Below, piece by piece: positions 35,121 to 43,674 of a stretch of 64,000 nucleotides of DNA. The DNA lies in NCBI RefSeq assembly GCF_002216795.1, contig NZ_CP022316.1:2294001-2358000 (forward strand), read 5' to 3'. A program made the translations under genes and the position numbers. Under the pieces are notes generated by a model, which saw only the letters and a list, made by a program, of their open reading frames with translations, ran no database searches and was not told the DNA's origin. Each line of letters starts with the position of its first letter. Within the stretch, counting starts at the first letter, position 1. Origin of the DNA: Brachybacterium avium (GTDB lineage: Bacteria; Actinomycetota; Actinomycetes; Actinomycetales; Dermabacteraceae).

Positions 35121-35885
35121 TCACCGCCCCCGCGCCGCGAGCCGTGCCATCAGCCCCGTCGGCGCGAGCCGCGCCGCGGTATAGATCGCCTTGTACCGCT
35201 TGCTCGGCACGGAGACGGACTTCCCGCGGGCCGCGTCCCGCAGCGATTCCTCGACCACCCGCGACGCCTCGAGCCACAGCCAATCGGGGATGCCCTCCTC
35301 GCCCTTCGCCAGGCCCAGGCGGGCGTGGAAATCGGTGTGGGTGTATCCGGGGCACACCGCGGTGACGGTCACGCCGCGGGAGCGGTACTGGCTGCCCGCC
35401 CAGCGGGAGAACATCACCTGCCAGGACTTCACCGCCGCGTAGGTGGAGCGCGGCATGACGGCCGAGGCCGAGGCGATGTTGAGGATCGTGCCGGAGCGGC
35501 GCTCCAGCATGCCGGGCAGCACGGCGTGCATCAGCCGCATCGGCACCTCGACGTGGAGGCGGAGGTGACGCGCCTCGTCCTCGATGTCGTTGTTCTCGAA
35601 GGCGAGGGGGAGCCCGAAACCGGCGCTGTTGATCAGGGTGTGGACCGGGGGCGCGGGATCGCGGAGGCGGCCGACGACGGCGGCGATGCCGCCGGGGGAG
35701 GAGAGGTCCGCACCCAGGATCTCGACCCCGCCCGCGCCTGATCGCTCCAGCTCGGAGGCGAGCTCCTCGAGCCGGGCGGTATCGCGGGCGACCAGCACGA
35801 GGCGGTCGCCGCGGCGGGCGAGCTGGCGGGCGTACTCGGCGCCGAGGCCGGAGCTGGCACCGGTGATCAGGGACGTCATCGTCAT
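35121..35885 (-). CDS. Short-chain dehydrogenase/reductase
   Basis: A 254-residue classical SDR. Cofactor motif TGASSGLGAEYARQLA at the N-terminus, RDTARLEEL after strand 2 (NADP preference by the Arg), NSAG (normally NNAG) near residue 88, catalytic Ser in IASASAVMP and YAAVK (Tyr/Lys). A membrane-associating C-terminus (YKAIYTAARLAPTGLMARL) resembles those of DltE-like and acyl-chain-reducing SDRs. Two ATGs six bases apart (35885, 35879) can start it; no ribosome site is seen, so it may be leaderless. Confidence 0.83.
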   Translation of the reverse strand: MTMTSLITGASSGLGAEYARQLARRGDRLVLVARDTARLEELASELERSGAGGVEILGADLSSPGGIAAVVGRLRDPAPPVHTLINSAGFGLPLAFENNDIEDEARHLRLHVEVPMRLMHAVLPGMLERRSGTILNIASASAVMPRSTYAAVKSWQVMFSRWAGSQYRSRGVTVTAVCPGYTHTDFHARLGLAKGEEGIPDWLWLEASRVVEESLRDAARGKSVSVPSKRYKAIYTAARLAPTGLMARLAARGR

Positions 35886-36002
35886 GGTGGCGAGCCTAGC
35901 GGCCCCGGGGCAGGTCTCTGCCGCTGTGTACGATCGTCCCCGTACGGCGGTGCAGCGTCGCGATCGCCTTTCCACACCTCGTGAAAGTCGTTCCTCCACG
36001 CC

Positions 36003-37220
36003 GTGTACTCGCTCCTGCTCGCGATCATCTATGTCGCCTTCGTCAGCCTCGGCCTGCCGGACTCCCTGGTCGGCTCGGGCTGGCCGGTCATGCACCAGGA
36101 CCTCGGCGTCCCGGTGGCGTTCGCCGGCATCATCACCATGATCATCGCGCTGGGGACGATCGTCTCCAGCCTCGCCTCCGAGCGGGTCACCCTCCGCTTC
36201 GGCACCGGTGCGGTCACGGCGATCAGCGTCGGCATGACCGCTGCCGCGCTGGTGGGGTTCTCCACCTCGGACCAGTTCTGGATGCTGTGCCTGTGGGCGA
36301 TCCCGTACGGGCTCGGCGCCGGCGCGGTCGATGCGGCGCTGAACAACTACGTGGCCCTGCACTACGCGGCCCGGCACATGAACTGGCTGCACAGCTTCTG
36401 GGGAGTGGGCGCCTCGATCAGCCCGTTCGTGATGGGGTTCGCGATCTCCTCGGGGCAGGGATGGTCCACCGCCTACCTGGTGATCGGCCTGGTCCAGGCC
36501 GCGCTCACGCTCGCGCTGCTGGTCAGCATCCCGCTGTGGGGCAGGGTCGACAGCGCACGCTCTCGGGCGAGGACCGTCCAGACCCATGACCTCGCCGAGG
36601 ACGCCCCTGCGCCGCAGGACCGCGCCCCCGTCCCGCTCACCACCGCGCTGCGCATCCCCGGGGTGATGCTCATCCTGCTCACCTTCGCGGCCTACTGCGC
36701 GGTCGAGAGCACGGCGCTGCTGTGGTCCTCCACCTATCTCGTCGCCGAGCGCGGGGCGCTCCCCGCGGCGGCGGCCACCTTCGGCGCACTCTTCGTGCTC
36801 GGCCTGACCGCCGGGCGCTTCCTGGCCGGCTTCTTCGCCGAGCGCCTCGGGGACCGGGCCCTGATCCGGGGAGGCTTCGTGATGATCGGAGTCGGCGCGC
36901 TGATGCTCGCCCTCCCGCTGCCGACGGAGATGATCGGGCTCGCCGGCCTGGTCGTGGTGGGCCTGGGCTCCGCGCCGATCTACCCCGCGATCATCCACTC
37001 CACCCCGGTCAACTTCGGCCGGCGCAACTCCCAGGCCATCATCGGGGTCCAGATGGCCGCCGCCTACACCGGCTCCACCCTCGCACCGCCGGCCTTCGGC
37101 GCACTCTCGGCCTGGACGGGGATGTGGATCCTCCCGCTGTTCATCGCCGTGCTGGTGGTGGCGGGCCTGGTGCTGTCGGAGCGGCTGAACCGGATGGTGG
37201 CGGCTCCGGCGCCGGCCTGA
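36003..37220 (+). CDS. MFS transporter (FucP/sugar-porter-like)
   Basis: A 405-residue protein with 12 predicted helices and a hydrophilic loop in the centre (RTVQTHDLAEDAPAPQDRAP). Patterns such as YVAFVSLGLPDSLVGSGWPVMHQDLG, IPYGLGAGAVDAALNNYVA and NWLHSFWGVGASISPF recall the FucP/YfkF branch that moves sugars or expels small molecules. Start is a GTG at 36003 without strong ribosome site. It is divergent from the SDR gene and converges on the homocysteine methyltransferase gene. Confidence 0.85.
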   Translation: MYSLLLAIIYVAFVSLGLPDSLVGSGWPVMHQDLGVPVAFAGIITMIIALGTIVSSLASERVTLRFGTGAVTAISVGMTAAALVGFSTSDQFWMLCLWAIPYGLGAGAVDAALNNYVALHYAARHMNWLHSFWGVGASISPFVMGFAISSGQGWSTAYLVIGLVQAALTLALLVSIPLWGRVDSARSRARTVQTHDLAEDAPAPQDRAPVPLTTALRIPGVMLILLTFAAYCAVESTALLWSSTYLVAERGALPAAAATFGALFVLGLTAGRFLAGFFAERLGDRALIRGGFVMIGVGALMLALPLPTEMIGLAGLVVVGLGSAPIYPAIIHSTPVNFGRRNSQAIIGVQMAAAYTGSTLAPPAFGALSAWTGMWILPLFIAVLVVAGLVLSERLNRMVAAPAPA

Positions 37221-37302
37221 GGCCATCGCGCGACGAGGTGAGCACCGCTCGACTCGCTGTGCCACCCGCGGGGTGATCCCCCGGACCGACGTCCGCCCGG
37301 CC

Positions 37303-37329
37303 CGCAACGGACGGCCACCGCCCGTTGCG
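37303..37329. terminator. Terminator hairpin between convergent genes
   Basis: CGCAACGG (37303-37310) and CCGTTGCG (37322-37329) form an 8-bp stem between the MFS gene (+) and the methyltransferase gene (-); usable in both directions. A GC-rich CGCGCGC/GCGCGCG repeat overlaps the methyltransferase stop. Confidence 0.55.
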
Positions 37330-37334
37330 CGCGC

Positions 37335-38381
37335 TCAGGCGCGCGCGCCGAGCCCGACCACATGCTCGGGAAGGCGCTCGTTGCTGCCGTACATGAAGTG
37401 GTTCGCCATGTTCTCGGAGAAGCGGCTGGCCAGCGGGGTGCGGCCCACGGCCTCGGCGACCTCACGGATGTGGATCGGAGCGGCGCCGCAGCACACGCCC
37501 AGGTAGTTCACGCCCAGCGCAAAGGCCTCCTCGGCGAAGGACCGGATCTCGTAGCGGTTGGTGAACAGAGGATCCAGCGCGGTGGGGAAGGTGCGCCCGT
37601 GCGGGGAGGGGACGGTCGCCGCCTCATCGGAGAGGTTGAAGAACGTCGGCTCCTCCTCGGTGGTCCGGTACGGGATGGGCAGCGCGCCCACGTGGCAGGA
37701 GACCGCCTCGCGGATCTGCCGCAGCCAGGGCAGCAGGGTCTCCGGACCGCGGAAGCAGTTCAGCCCGACGACGTCGGCCCCGCCCTGCTCCAGGCGCTGG
37801 GCGGTCTCGACGATCCCCGCACCGTCGGCCATCTCCTGGAACGCCATCGGGGCCAGGGTGAGCACCACCGGCAGCCCGGAGGACTTCGCGACCTCGAGCG
37901 CGGCCAGCGCCTCGCCGGCGTAGTAGAAGGTCTCGCCGATGATGATGTCCGCGCCCTCCTCGACGGCCCAGCCCACCATCTCCTCGAACATGCCGCGCAC
38001 CTCAGCCTGCCGGGCGGTGTTCGTCGGATCCCAGATGTTCGAGTTCGAGATGTTGCCGGCCATGAGGTTCCCGGGCACCGCGTCGGCGACCTCGCGGGCG
38101 ATGCGCAGCGCGGAGCGGTTCAGCGGCTCCAGCAGGTCCTCCTTGCCGATCACCCGCATCTTCTCTCGGTGACCGTTGTAGGTGAACGCCTCGACGATGT
38201 CGGAGCCGGCGCGCTGGAAGTCCACGTGCAGACTCCGCAGGGCTTCCGGGTGCTCGAGGGCGACCTCGGGCACGAACTCGCCGGCCGTGAGGTAGCCGCG
38301 GCGCTCGAGCTCGAACAGGAAGCCCTCCGCACAGATGACGGGACCTGCGTCGAGGCGGTCGCTGAGGATGTTCTGGGACAT
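37335..38381 (-). CDS. Betaine-homocysteine S-methyltransferase-like enzyme
   Basis: A 348-residue zinc-dependent homocysteine methyltransferase. The zinc ligands are visible as GLNCF (near residue 205) and GVCCG (near residue 308). The N-terminal DAGPVICAEGFLFELERRGYL, FTYNGHREKM and IGETFYYAGEALAALEVAK resemble betaine-homocysteine methyltransferase more than the S-methylmethionine enzymes (inference by pattern). Start at 38381 with GGAG. It would methylate homocysteine to methionine using glycine betaine, the expected end product of the carnitine genes nearby, although it is on the opposite strand and a separate transcript. Confidence 0.78.
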   Translation of the reverse strand: MSQNILSDRLDAGPVICAEGFLFELERRGYLTAGEFVPEVALEHPEALRSLHVDFQRAGSDIVEAFTYNGHREKMRVIGKEDLLEPLNRSALRIAREVADAVPGNLMAGNISNSNIWDPTNTARQAEVRGMFEEMVGWAVEEGADIIIGETFYYAGEALAALEVAKSSGLPVVLTLAPMAFQEMADGAGIVETAQRLEQGGADVVGLNCFRGPETLLPWLRQIREAVSCHVGALPIPYRTTEEEPTFFNLSDEAATVPSPHGRTFPTALDPLFTNRYEIRSFAEEAFALGVNYLGVCCGAAPIHIREVAEAVGRTPLASRFSENMANHFMYGSNERLPEHVVGLGARA

Positions 38382-38557
38382 GATCGATCTCCGTGGTCTG
38401 GCGGGCGGGGCGGTACCGGCCGAGACTAGTCCGGCGCCGCGGCGGCGCCACCGTGGATGGCGGAGTGTGAACGAGAGAGGCTCACCGGCCTGCCACCGCC
38501 CTCCTACGTGACCAACGCCCCGTCGGCCGACGGGGCGGGTCGCCATAGACTCGATCG

Positions 38558-40096
38558 GTGCCCGGAACCTTCGCCCCCGCCCCGTCCGTGTCATCTGTCG
38601 AGGGCCGCGAGGGCCCCGACCTGACCGCCGAGGACATCGCCACCGCATTGCGGGTGCTGCGGCATGCCCCGACCCTCGCCGAGGACAGCACGGAGCTGCT
38701 CGCGATCAAGCGCGCCTCCCGGAACTTCGAGAAGAAGCTCGCGAAGACTCGGCGCGGTGAGAAGACCTGGGCGCAGCGTAAGGCGGATCGCGCCGTGATC
38801 GCCGCGACCGCCACCGGGTCCCCGCTGCGCATCGACGACGAGACCAAGGGGATCCCGCTGGTCTCCAGCGCGCAGGGCGCCTTCGCGGGCGAGCTGCACA
38901 AGGCCCGCGGCTGCTACATCTGCAAGCACGACTTCACCCTGGTCGATGCCTTCTACCACTGGCTGTGCCCGGACTGCGCCGCGATGTCCCACGCCAAGCG
39001 CGACCAGCGCACCGACCTCACCGGCAAGCGGGCCCTGCTCACCGGGGGCCGCTCCAAGATCGGCATGTACATCGCGCTGCGCCTGCTGCGCGACGGCGCG
39101 CACACCACCATCACCACCCGCTTCCCCAAGGACGCGGCCCGGCGCTTCGCCCAGCTGGACGACGCCGCGGAATGGATCGACCGACTGAGCATCGTCGGGA
39201 TCGACCTGCGCGACCCCACCCAGGTGATCGCGCTCGCCGACGACGTCGCCGCCGCCGGCCCGCTGGACATCCTCATCAACAACGCTGCGCAGACGGTGCG
39301 CCGCTCGCCGAGCGCCTACTCGGCCCTGGTCGAGCAGGAGGCCGCCCCGCTGCCCACCGATCTCGCCCTGCCGGAGATGACGGCGTTCGACCGCATCTCC
39401 CAGGCGCATCCCGCCGCGCTCGCCGGCGTGCTGCAGAACCGGTCCGTCCCGCAGCACGACGGGGAATCGCTCGAGCACGCCCGGGCCGCGCAGACCGCGG
39501 CCTCGATGACGGCGCTCGCGCTGCGGGCCGGCAAGGCCAGCCTGCAGGAGCACCTCGCCGGCACCGCGGTCGACGCGGGCGGCCTGCTTCCGGACCTGCA
39601 GACGAACAACTCCTGGACCCAGACGGTGGACCAGGTGGACGCCCTGGAGATGCTCGAGGTGCAGCTGTGCAACGAGACCGCTCCCTTCCTGCTGATCAGC
39701 AGGCTGCGGCCCGCGATGCGCGCGGCCGTGCAGGCCGGGGCGCGCCGCGCCTACATCGTCAACGTCTCGGCGATGGAGGGCCAGTTCTCCCGCCGCTACA
39801 AGGGCGCCGGACACCCCCACACGAACATGGCCAAGGCTGCGCTGAACATGCTCACCCGCACCAGCGCGGGTGAGGCGTTCGAGACCGACCGGATCCTGAT
39901 GACCGCCGTGGACACCGGCTGGATCACCGACGAACGCCCCCACCAGGACAAGCTGCGCATCGCCGCCGAGGGCTGGCACGCCCCGCTGGACCTGGTGGAC
40001 GGCGCCGCCCGCGTCTACGACCCGATCGTGCGCGGCGAGGCCGGCGAGGACCTCTACGGCTGCTTCGTGAAGGACTTCAAGCCCAGCCCGTGGTGA
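38558..40096 (+). CDS. Atypical SDR-fold protein with N-terminal zinc-ribbon-like motif
   Basis: A 512-residue protein. Residues about 118-140 contain CYIC ... CPDC, a C-x2-C pair duplicated like a zinc ribbon. The rest is an extended SDR: LTGGRSKIGMYIALRLLRDGA (cofactor site, near residue 158), NNAAQT (near residue 246), VSAMEG and PHTNMAKAALNM near residue 425. At the usual YxxxK the Lys is present but the Tyr four residues earlier is Thr, so ordinary SDR chemistry is doubtful. Long insertions separate the blocks. GTG start at 38558. Function unknown. Confidence 0.72.
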   Translation: MPGTFAPAPSVSSVEGREGPDLTAEDIATALRVLRHAPTLAEDSTELLAIKRASRNFEKKLAKTRRGEKTWAQRKADRAVIAATATGSPLRIDDETKGIPLVSSAQGAFAGELHKARGCYICKHDFTLVDAFYHWLCPDCAAMSHAKRDQRTDLTGKRALLTGGRSKIGMYIALRLLRDGAHTTITTRFPKDAARRFAQLDDAAEWIDRLSIVGIDLRDPTQVIALADDVAAAGPLDILINNAAQTVRRSPSAYSALVEQEAAPLPTDLALPEMTAFDRISQAHPAALAGVLQNRSVPQHDGESLEHARAAQTAASMTALALRAGKASLQEHLAGTAVDAGGLLPDLQTNNSWTQTVDQVDALEMLEVQLCNETAPFLLISRLRPAMRAAVQAGARRAYIVNVSAMEGQFSRRYKGAGHPHTNMAKAALNMLTRTSAGEAFETDRILMTAVDTGWITDERPHQDKLRIAAEGWHAPLDLVDGAARVYDPIVRGEAGEDLYGCFVKDFKPSPW

Positions 40097-40120
40097 GGCG
40101 CGGGTGCGGCTGCCGCGCGG

Positions 40121-40136
40121 GATCGCGGCCGCGATC
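40121..40136. terminator. 16-bp perfect palindrome between convergent genes
   Basis: GATCGCGGCCGCGATC reads the same on both strands and lies between the SDR gene and the convergent second Abi_2 gene. Most likely a bidirectional transcription stop; it also sits at one edge of the accessory segment. Confidence 0.4.
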
Positions 40137-40145
40137 GACTCGGAC

Positions 40146-41138
40146 TCAGCGGGCTGATCGAGGTGTCCAGCTCCCGCAGGGAACAGTCCAGAGCGGATCT
40201 GATGCCCAGTTCTCCGGAGCGCCCAGCGCTGCGGGGCTCGGATTCTGCATTGTGTCGAGTCCAACTTCGAGGAGTTCCCTCATCTTCAAGTTCCAGGTCG
40301 ATCCCGGCGCGAGATGTCCTAGGAAATAGGCGATGACTGCGATCGATCCGTAGACACGCTCGCTCTGACCGAATGCGAGGGTGGTGAGGCGCGGGATCGT
40401 GCGAAGTGCCGCAGTGGGGGCCGGGATCAGCGAACGGTTCCAGACCCTCGCGTGGTGCGCGCAAGCGTTGCGGAGGATCGACAGCTGCTCCAGCCAGCGT
40501 GCCAGTGGGTGCTCCCGTGAAGCTTTCCGCCTCTGGTTTCCAGAAAGCGCAGACACGTCGAGCTTCAGGCCGAGGCTTTCCGCGACAGCCCACTGGTCTC
40601 GGGCGAACATCCCCTCGTACAGTCTGGAGATATCGGCGAAGTCCAAGACATCGGTGAGGACCCAGATCGGCACCGAGCCGCTGTAGGCCTTGCGATGATG
40701 CCGGATCGGTGCGCTGTAGCTGCGCGCAGCGCGGTCGACGCGCCGCTCGGCCACAGTCAGCCAGCGCTCGTGATCAAAGCCGGTGCGGAACAGCTGCGGA
40801 TCTTCGTGAGCCAAAGGCCCATGCTGGCCGATGTGATAGCTCAGGTGGCTGCGTACTCCGACTTCGACGCGCTCCACTGCGTCGTGGATCAGAGTTCGCA
40901 GCTTGCGGTCGAACTCGTAGAGCGCAGCGACCATCGAGAAGTCGGTGCCTGGCAGAAAGCGGTCGATGGGGTTGCCATCCGAGTCCCTGACCCGATAGTC
41001 GTACCAGTATCCGCTGAGGCGGTAGTAGCCGACGTTCCGCAACCATTGCGATGCTTCGTCTGGATCCAGGAGCATCCCGCGGCTCTGCAGCAGCGTGATC
41101 TGCTGGCCGATGGTCGTGTACGGCTTCGGCGACGGCAT
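40146..41138 (-). CDS. Abi_2 (AbiD/AbiF) family HEPN protein, copy 2
   Basis: A 330-residue Abi_2 protein. Shared landmarks with copy 1: VGYYRLSGYWYDY (near residue 37), YEFDRKLRTLIHDAVERVEVGVR (near 74), VPIWVLTDVLDFADISRLYEGM, and LRNACAHHARVWNR with R-x4-H at Arg223 and His228, then YGSIAVIAYFLGHL and a LGAPENW...PLW end. The HEPN site indicates an RNase, expected to act in abortive infection. A GGGGGAAC ribosome site precedes the ATG; a hairpin and -10 box lie upstream exactly as at copy 1. Its codons use more A/T at position 3 than flanking genes, suggesting transfer. It abuts a remnant of a dipeptidase gene. Confidence 0.88.
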   Translation of the reverse strand: MPSPKPYTTIGQQITLLQSRGMLLDPDEASQWLRNVGYYRLSGYWYDYRVRDSDGNPIDRFLPGTDFSMVAALYEFDRKLRTLIHDAVERVEVGVRSHLSYHIGQHGPLAHEDPQLFRTGFDHERWLTVAERRVDRAARSYSAPIRHHRKAYSGSVPIWVLTDVLDFADISRLYEGMFARDQWAVAESLGLKLDVSALSGNQRRKASREHPLARWLEQLSILRNACAHHARVWNRSLIPAPTAALRTIPRLTTLAFGQSERVYGSIAVIAYFLGHLAPGSTWNLKMRELLEVGLDTMQNPSPAALGAPENWASDPLWTVPCGSWTPRSAR

Positions 41139-41157
41139 TGTTCCCCCGATAGAGATC

Positions 41158-41188
41158 CAGCCCGCACCAGGAGGACCTGGGCGGGCTG
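41158..41188 (-). ncRNA. Leader hairpin of Abi_2 gene 2 (candidate structured RNA)
   Basis: On the minus strand CAGCCCGC pairs with GCGGGCTG (8 bp), a single bulged base follows, then CCAGG pairs with CCTGG around a TCCT tetraloop. Nineteen bases separate it from the ATG. The outer stem CAGCCCG/CGGGCTG equals that of the copy 1 hairpin while the inner stem differs, the pattern expected for a selected structure rather than recent duplication of the DNA. Confidence 0.6.
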
Positions 41189-41201
41189 AACGGTTGCACT
41201 C

Positions 41202-41207
41202 AGTATA
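41202..41207 (-). promoter_or_regulatory. -10 box (TATACT) for the Abi_2 copy 2 leader
   Basis: TATACT on the minus strand lies 13 bases before the hairpin, so transcription should begin a few bases before the stem. No convincing -35 at 17 bp. Confidence 0.5.
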
Positions 41208-41230
41208 GCTGTCAGGTTGATGCGCTGGCG

Positions 41231-41314
41231 GTGATCTGTGCGATGCGTGCTGTAGACGCGGTCGGAATCTGTATGAGAACCGAAGGCCTCGTGAGGATTG
41301 AACAGCTCAGCGTC
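41231..41314 (-). pseudogene. Fragment of a C69 dipeptidase gene
   Basis: The minus-strand reading AELFNPHEAFGSHTDSDRVYST matches AAVFNPREAFGSHSAHDHVYNT of the complete C69 dipeptidase at 62419-63942, and the DNA is also similar there (near 63157-63190). Only about 28 codons remain, flanked by the Abi_2 leader on one side and the SRPBCC gene on the other. This looks like the stump of a dipeptidase paralogue largely replaced when the Abi_2 locus arrived. Confidence 0.65.
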
Positions 41315-41345
41315 ACGACCCCTTCCCGTGTGACACGCTGACGCG

Positions 41346-41843
41346 ATGTCCCGCCCCATGCACATCCGCGACAGCATCGAGATCGCCGCCGACCCGATGA
41401 CCATCTATCGCGAGATCGCCGACCCCTCGCAGATGGGGCGCTGGAGCCCGGAGAACCAGGGCATGGCCGAGCCGGGCCGCGGACCCCTGACGGTCGGGGA
41501 CGAGTTCGTGGGCCGCAACCGCCGGGGCCCCGGCCGCTGGTCCACCGCCTGCACGGTGATCGCCGCGGAGCCCGGGGAGAAGTTCGCCTTCCGGGTCCAC
41601 CGGATCGGCCTGCGACGGCCCCTGCTGCGCGGATCCATCGCGACCTGGACCTATACCTTCGAAGCGCTCGATGCGGGGCGCACCCGCGTCACCGAGACCT
41701 GGCAGGACGACCGCACCGGCTGGTCGGATGCCTGGGCGGCCCGCTTTGACAAGCTGGTCACGCGCGGCAGCACCTTCGACCGCTTCCAGGCGGGCAACAT
41801 CCGCCGCACCCTGGCCCGCCTGAAGGCAGACCTCGAACGCTGA
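41346..41843 (+). CDS. SRPBCC (polyketide cyclase-like) family protein
   Basis: A 165-residue START/Bet v1-like protein: MHIRDSIEIAADPMTIYREIADPSQMGRWSPEN at the N-terminus is the typical SRPBCC opening, and WTYTFEALDAGRTRVTETWQD the central strands. Such proteins bind hydrophobic ligands in a deep cavity. It is followed after 22 bases by the ABC-class ATPase gene. No ribosome site is obvious at 41346. Confidence 0.75.
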   Translation: MSRPMHIRDSIEIAADPMTIYREIADPSQMGRWSPENQGMAEPGRGPLTVGDEFVGRNRRGPGRWSTACTVIAAEPGEKFAFRVHRIGLRRPLLRGSIATWTYTFEALDAGRTRVTETWQDDRTGWSDAWAARFDKLVTRGSTFDRFQAGNIRRTLARLKADLER

Positions 41844-41865
41844 CCACGCACGCGGAAGGACCGAA

Positions 41866-43581
41866 ATGCAGATGAGCGGCAACGCAGACACCCTGACGAA
41901 GATCCTGGCGTCGATCGACGGCCGCGGATACGGCTCGTACAAGCAGCTCACAGGCAGCTATGACCTGGGGCGGTGCCGTCTCGTGGTGGACCGGGTGCAG
42001 GTCGATCCCTTCGCCCCACCCTCCCTGATGCGCGTGATCGTCGGCCGTTCCGCCGCCGCTCTGCCGGAGGATCTCCTGTCCGACCAGCGAGGGCGGGTCG
42101 CGGCCACCGACTTCCTGACCCGGGCCGCCTCGGCTGCGGCGGCCGCGATCGGGGAGGGGATCAGCATCGGGACCCCGGGCCAGGAGGTGCTCGAACGCAC
42201 CAGCGTCGCCCTCACCGACGAGGGGGTCGAGGCGAGGCTGGCCGTCCAGCTGCCGGCGGCCGGGCGCCGGATCCGCGGCCGCGCGGCGACCCGGCTGCTC
42301 ACCGAGGACGTGCCGAGGATCGCCGCGGCCGCGCTGCTGCATGCGAGCCTCGATGCCGCAGCGCTGCGAGCGCATGTGACCCTCCACCGTGATCAGGAAG
42401 CGCTGCGGGACCAGTTGCCCGGGAGGGGATTGGTGGCTTTCGTCGGCAACGATGCGATCCTCCCGCGCCGCTCCGGGGACTCCGATCTGCCGCTGACGGA
42501 GGGCGCGGTCCCGTTCTGCAGCCCGGAGTCGATGCAGGTCTCCTTCCAGCTGCCCAGCGGCCGCACGGTGAGCGGGATGGGTGTTACCGAGGGGATCACC
42601 GTCATCGTCGGCGGTGGTTACCACGGCAAGTCGACCCTGCTGCGGGCGATCGAGCGGGGCGTCTATGCGCACCGGGTGGGCGATGGCCGCGAATGGGTGC
42701 TCACCCGCGGGGACGTCGCCTCCGTGCGCGCCGAGGACGGCCGCTCCGTGGCGGGGGTCGATATCTCGCCGTTCATCTCCGGCCTGCCCTCCGGCACGGA
42801 CACCCGGAGCTTCTCGACCACCAACGCCTCGGGATCGACCTCGCAGGCCGCGTCTCTCGTGGAGGCGGTGGACGCCGGTGCCTCCGCGCTGCTGATCGAC
42901 GAGGACACCTCAGCCTCGAACTTCATGATCCGCGATGACCGGATGCGCCGCCTGATCCCGGCCGAGCACGAGCCCATCACCCCGTTCGTGCAGCGCATCC
43001 GCCCGCTGTACGAGGAGCGCGGGGTCTCCACCGTGCTGGTCGCCGGAGGGTCCGGGGCGTTCTTCGACGTCGCCGACCACGTGATCGCGCTGCAGGAGTA
43101 CGTGCCCCGCGACGTCACCGCCCAGGCGCGCGAGCTCGCCGAGACCACCCCGCAGCCGGGCTCCTCGGTCTTCGGCCCGACGCGGGCCCGGATCCCCGCC
43201 GCCGGGGCGCTGCGGCCGACGGGGAAGACCAAGCCGGCCTCGGCGCGCGGTCGCGACACGATCCGGTTCGGGCGTGAGCACATCGACCTGGCAGCCGTCT
43301 CGCAGCTGGTCGATGCCGCACAGACGACGGCTATCGCCCACGCCCTGGATCGCCTGGCCGAGCTGCTCGAGCAGCCCGAGCCCGCAGAGCACCCCGGTGC
43401 GGCCGGCTCCCGGCCCACGCTGGACGCGGCGATCACTGCACTGTTCGTGCGCCTGGACGCGGACGGCCTGGAGAGCCTGTCACCGCATCGAGGCCATCCC
43501 GGCCACCTCGCCCGGCCGCGCCCCCTCGAGGTCCACGCCGCCGTGAATCGGTACCGCGGCCTCCGGCTCCACGAGGGCTGA
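41866..43581 (+). CDS. Predicted ATPase of the ABC class (COG3044/PF09818 type)
   Basis: A 571-residue soluble protein. A long N-terminal domain (about 1-220) precedes a P-loop GGGYHGKSTLLRAIERGVY (near residue 248), then SGTDTRSFSTTNASGSTSQAASLVEAVDAGASALLIDEDTSASNFMIRD (signature-like and Walker B region near residue 340) and VAGGSGAFFDVADHVI. These are the landmarks of the poorly understood stand-alone ABC-class ATPases. No transporter subunits are nearby; the biochemical role is unknown. Ribosome site GGAAGGA; start at 41866. Confidence 0.82.
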   Translation: MQMSGNADTLTKILASIDGRGYGSYKQLTGSYDLGRCRLVVDRVQVDPFAPPSLMRVIVGRSAAALPEDLLSDQRGRVAATDFLTRAASAAAAAIGEGISIGTPGQEVLERTSVALTDEGVEARLAVQLPAAGRRIRGRAATRLLTEDVPRIAAAALLHASLDAAALRAHVTLHRDQEALRDQLPGRGLVAFVGNDAILPRRSGDSDLPLTEGAVPFCSPESMQVSFQLPSGRTVSGMGVTEGITVIVGGGYHGKSTLLRAIERGVYAHRVGDGREWVLTRGDVASVRAEDGRSVAGVDISPFISGLPSGTDTRSFSTTNASGSTSQAASLVEAVDAGASALLIDEDTSASNFMIRDDRMRRLIPAEHEPITPFVQRIRPLYEERGVSTVLVAGGSGAFFDVADHVIALQEYVPRDVTAQARELAETTPQPGSSVFGPTRARIPAAGALRPTGKTKPASARGRDTIRFGREHIDLAAVSQLVDAAQTTAIAHALDRLAELLEQPEPAEHPGAAGSRPTLDAAITALFVRLDADGLESLSPHRGHPGHLARPRPLEVHAAVNRYRGLRLHEG

Positions 43582-43674
43582 CGGGCGCCTCGCCTCCACT
43601 GGGCGTAACGACCCCCACGCGAGCATGGCGTGGAAGACTGGGGCAACGCACTCAACACCCTCGAAGGAAGCAGC

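Noticed and set aside
40121-40136. 16-bp palindrome as an attachment or integration site
   Set aside because: No integrase, no second copy and no direct repeat on the other side of the Abi_2 segment; a GC-rich palindrome between convergent genes is adequately explained as a transcription stop.
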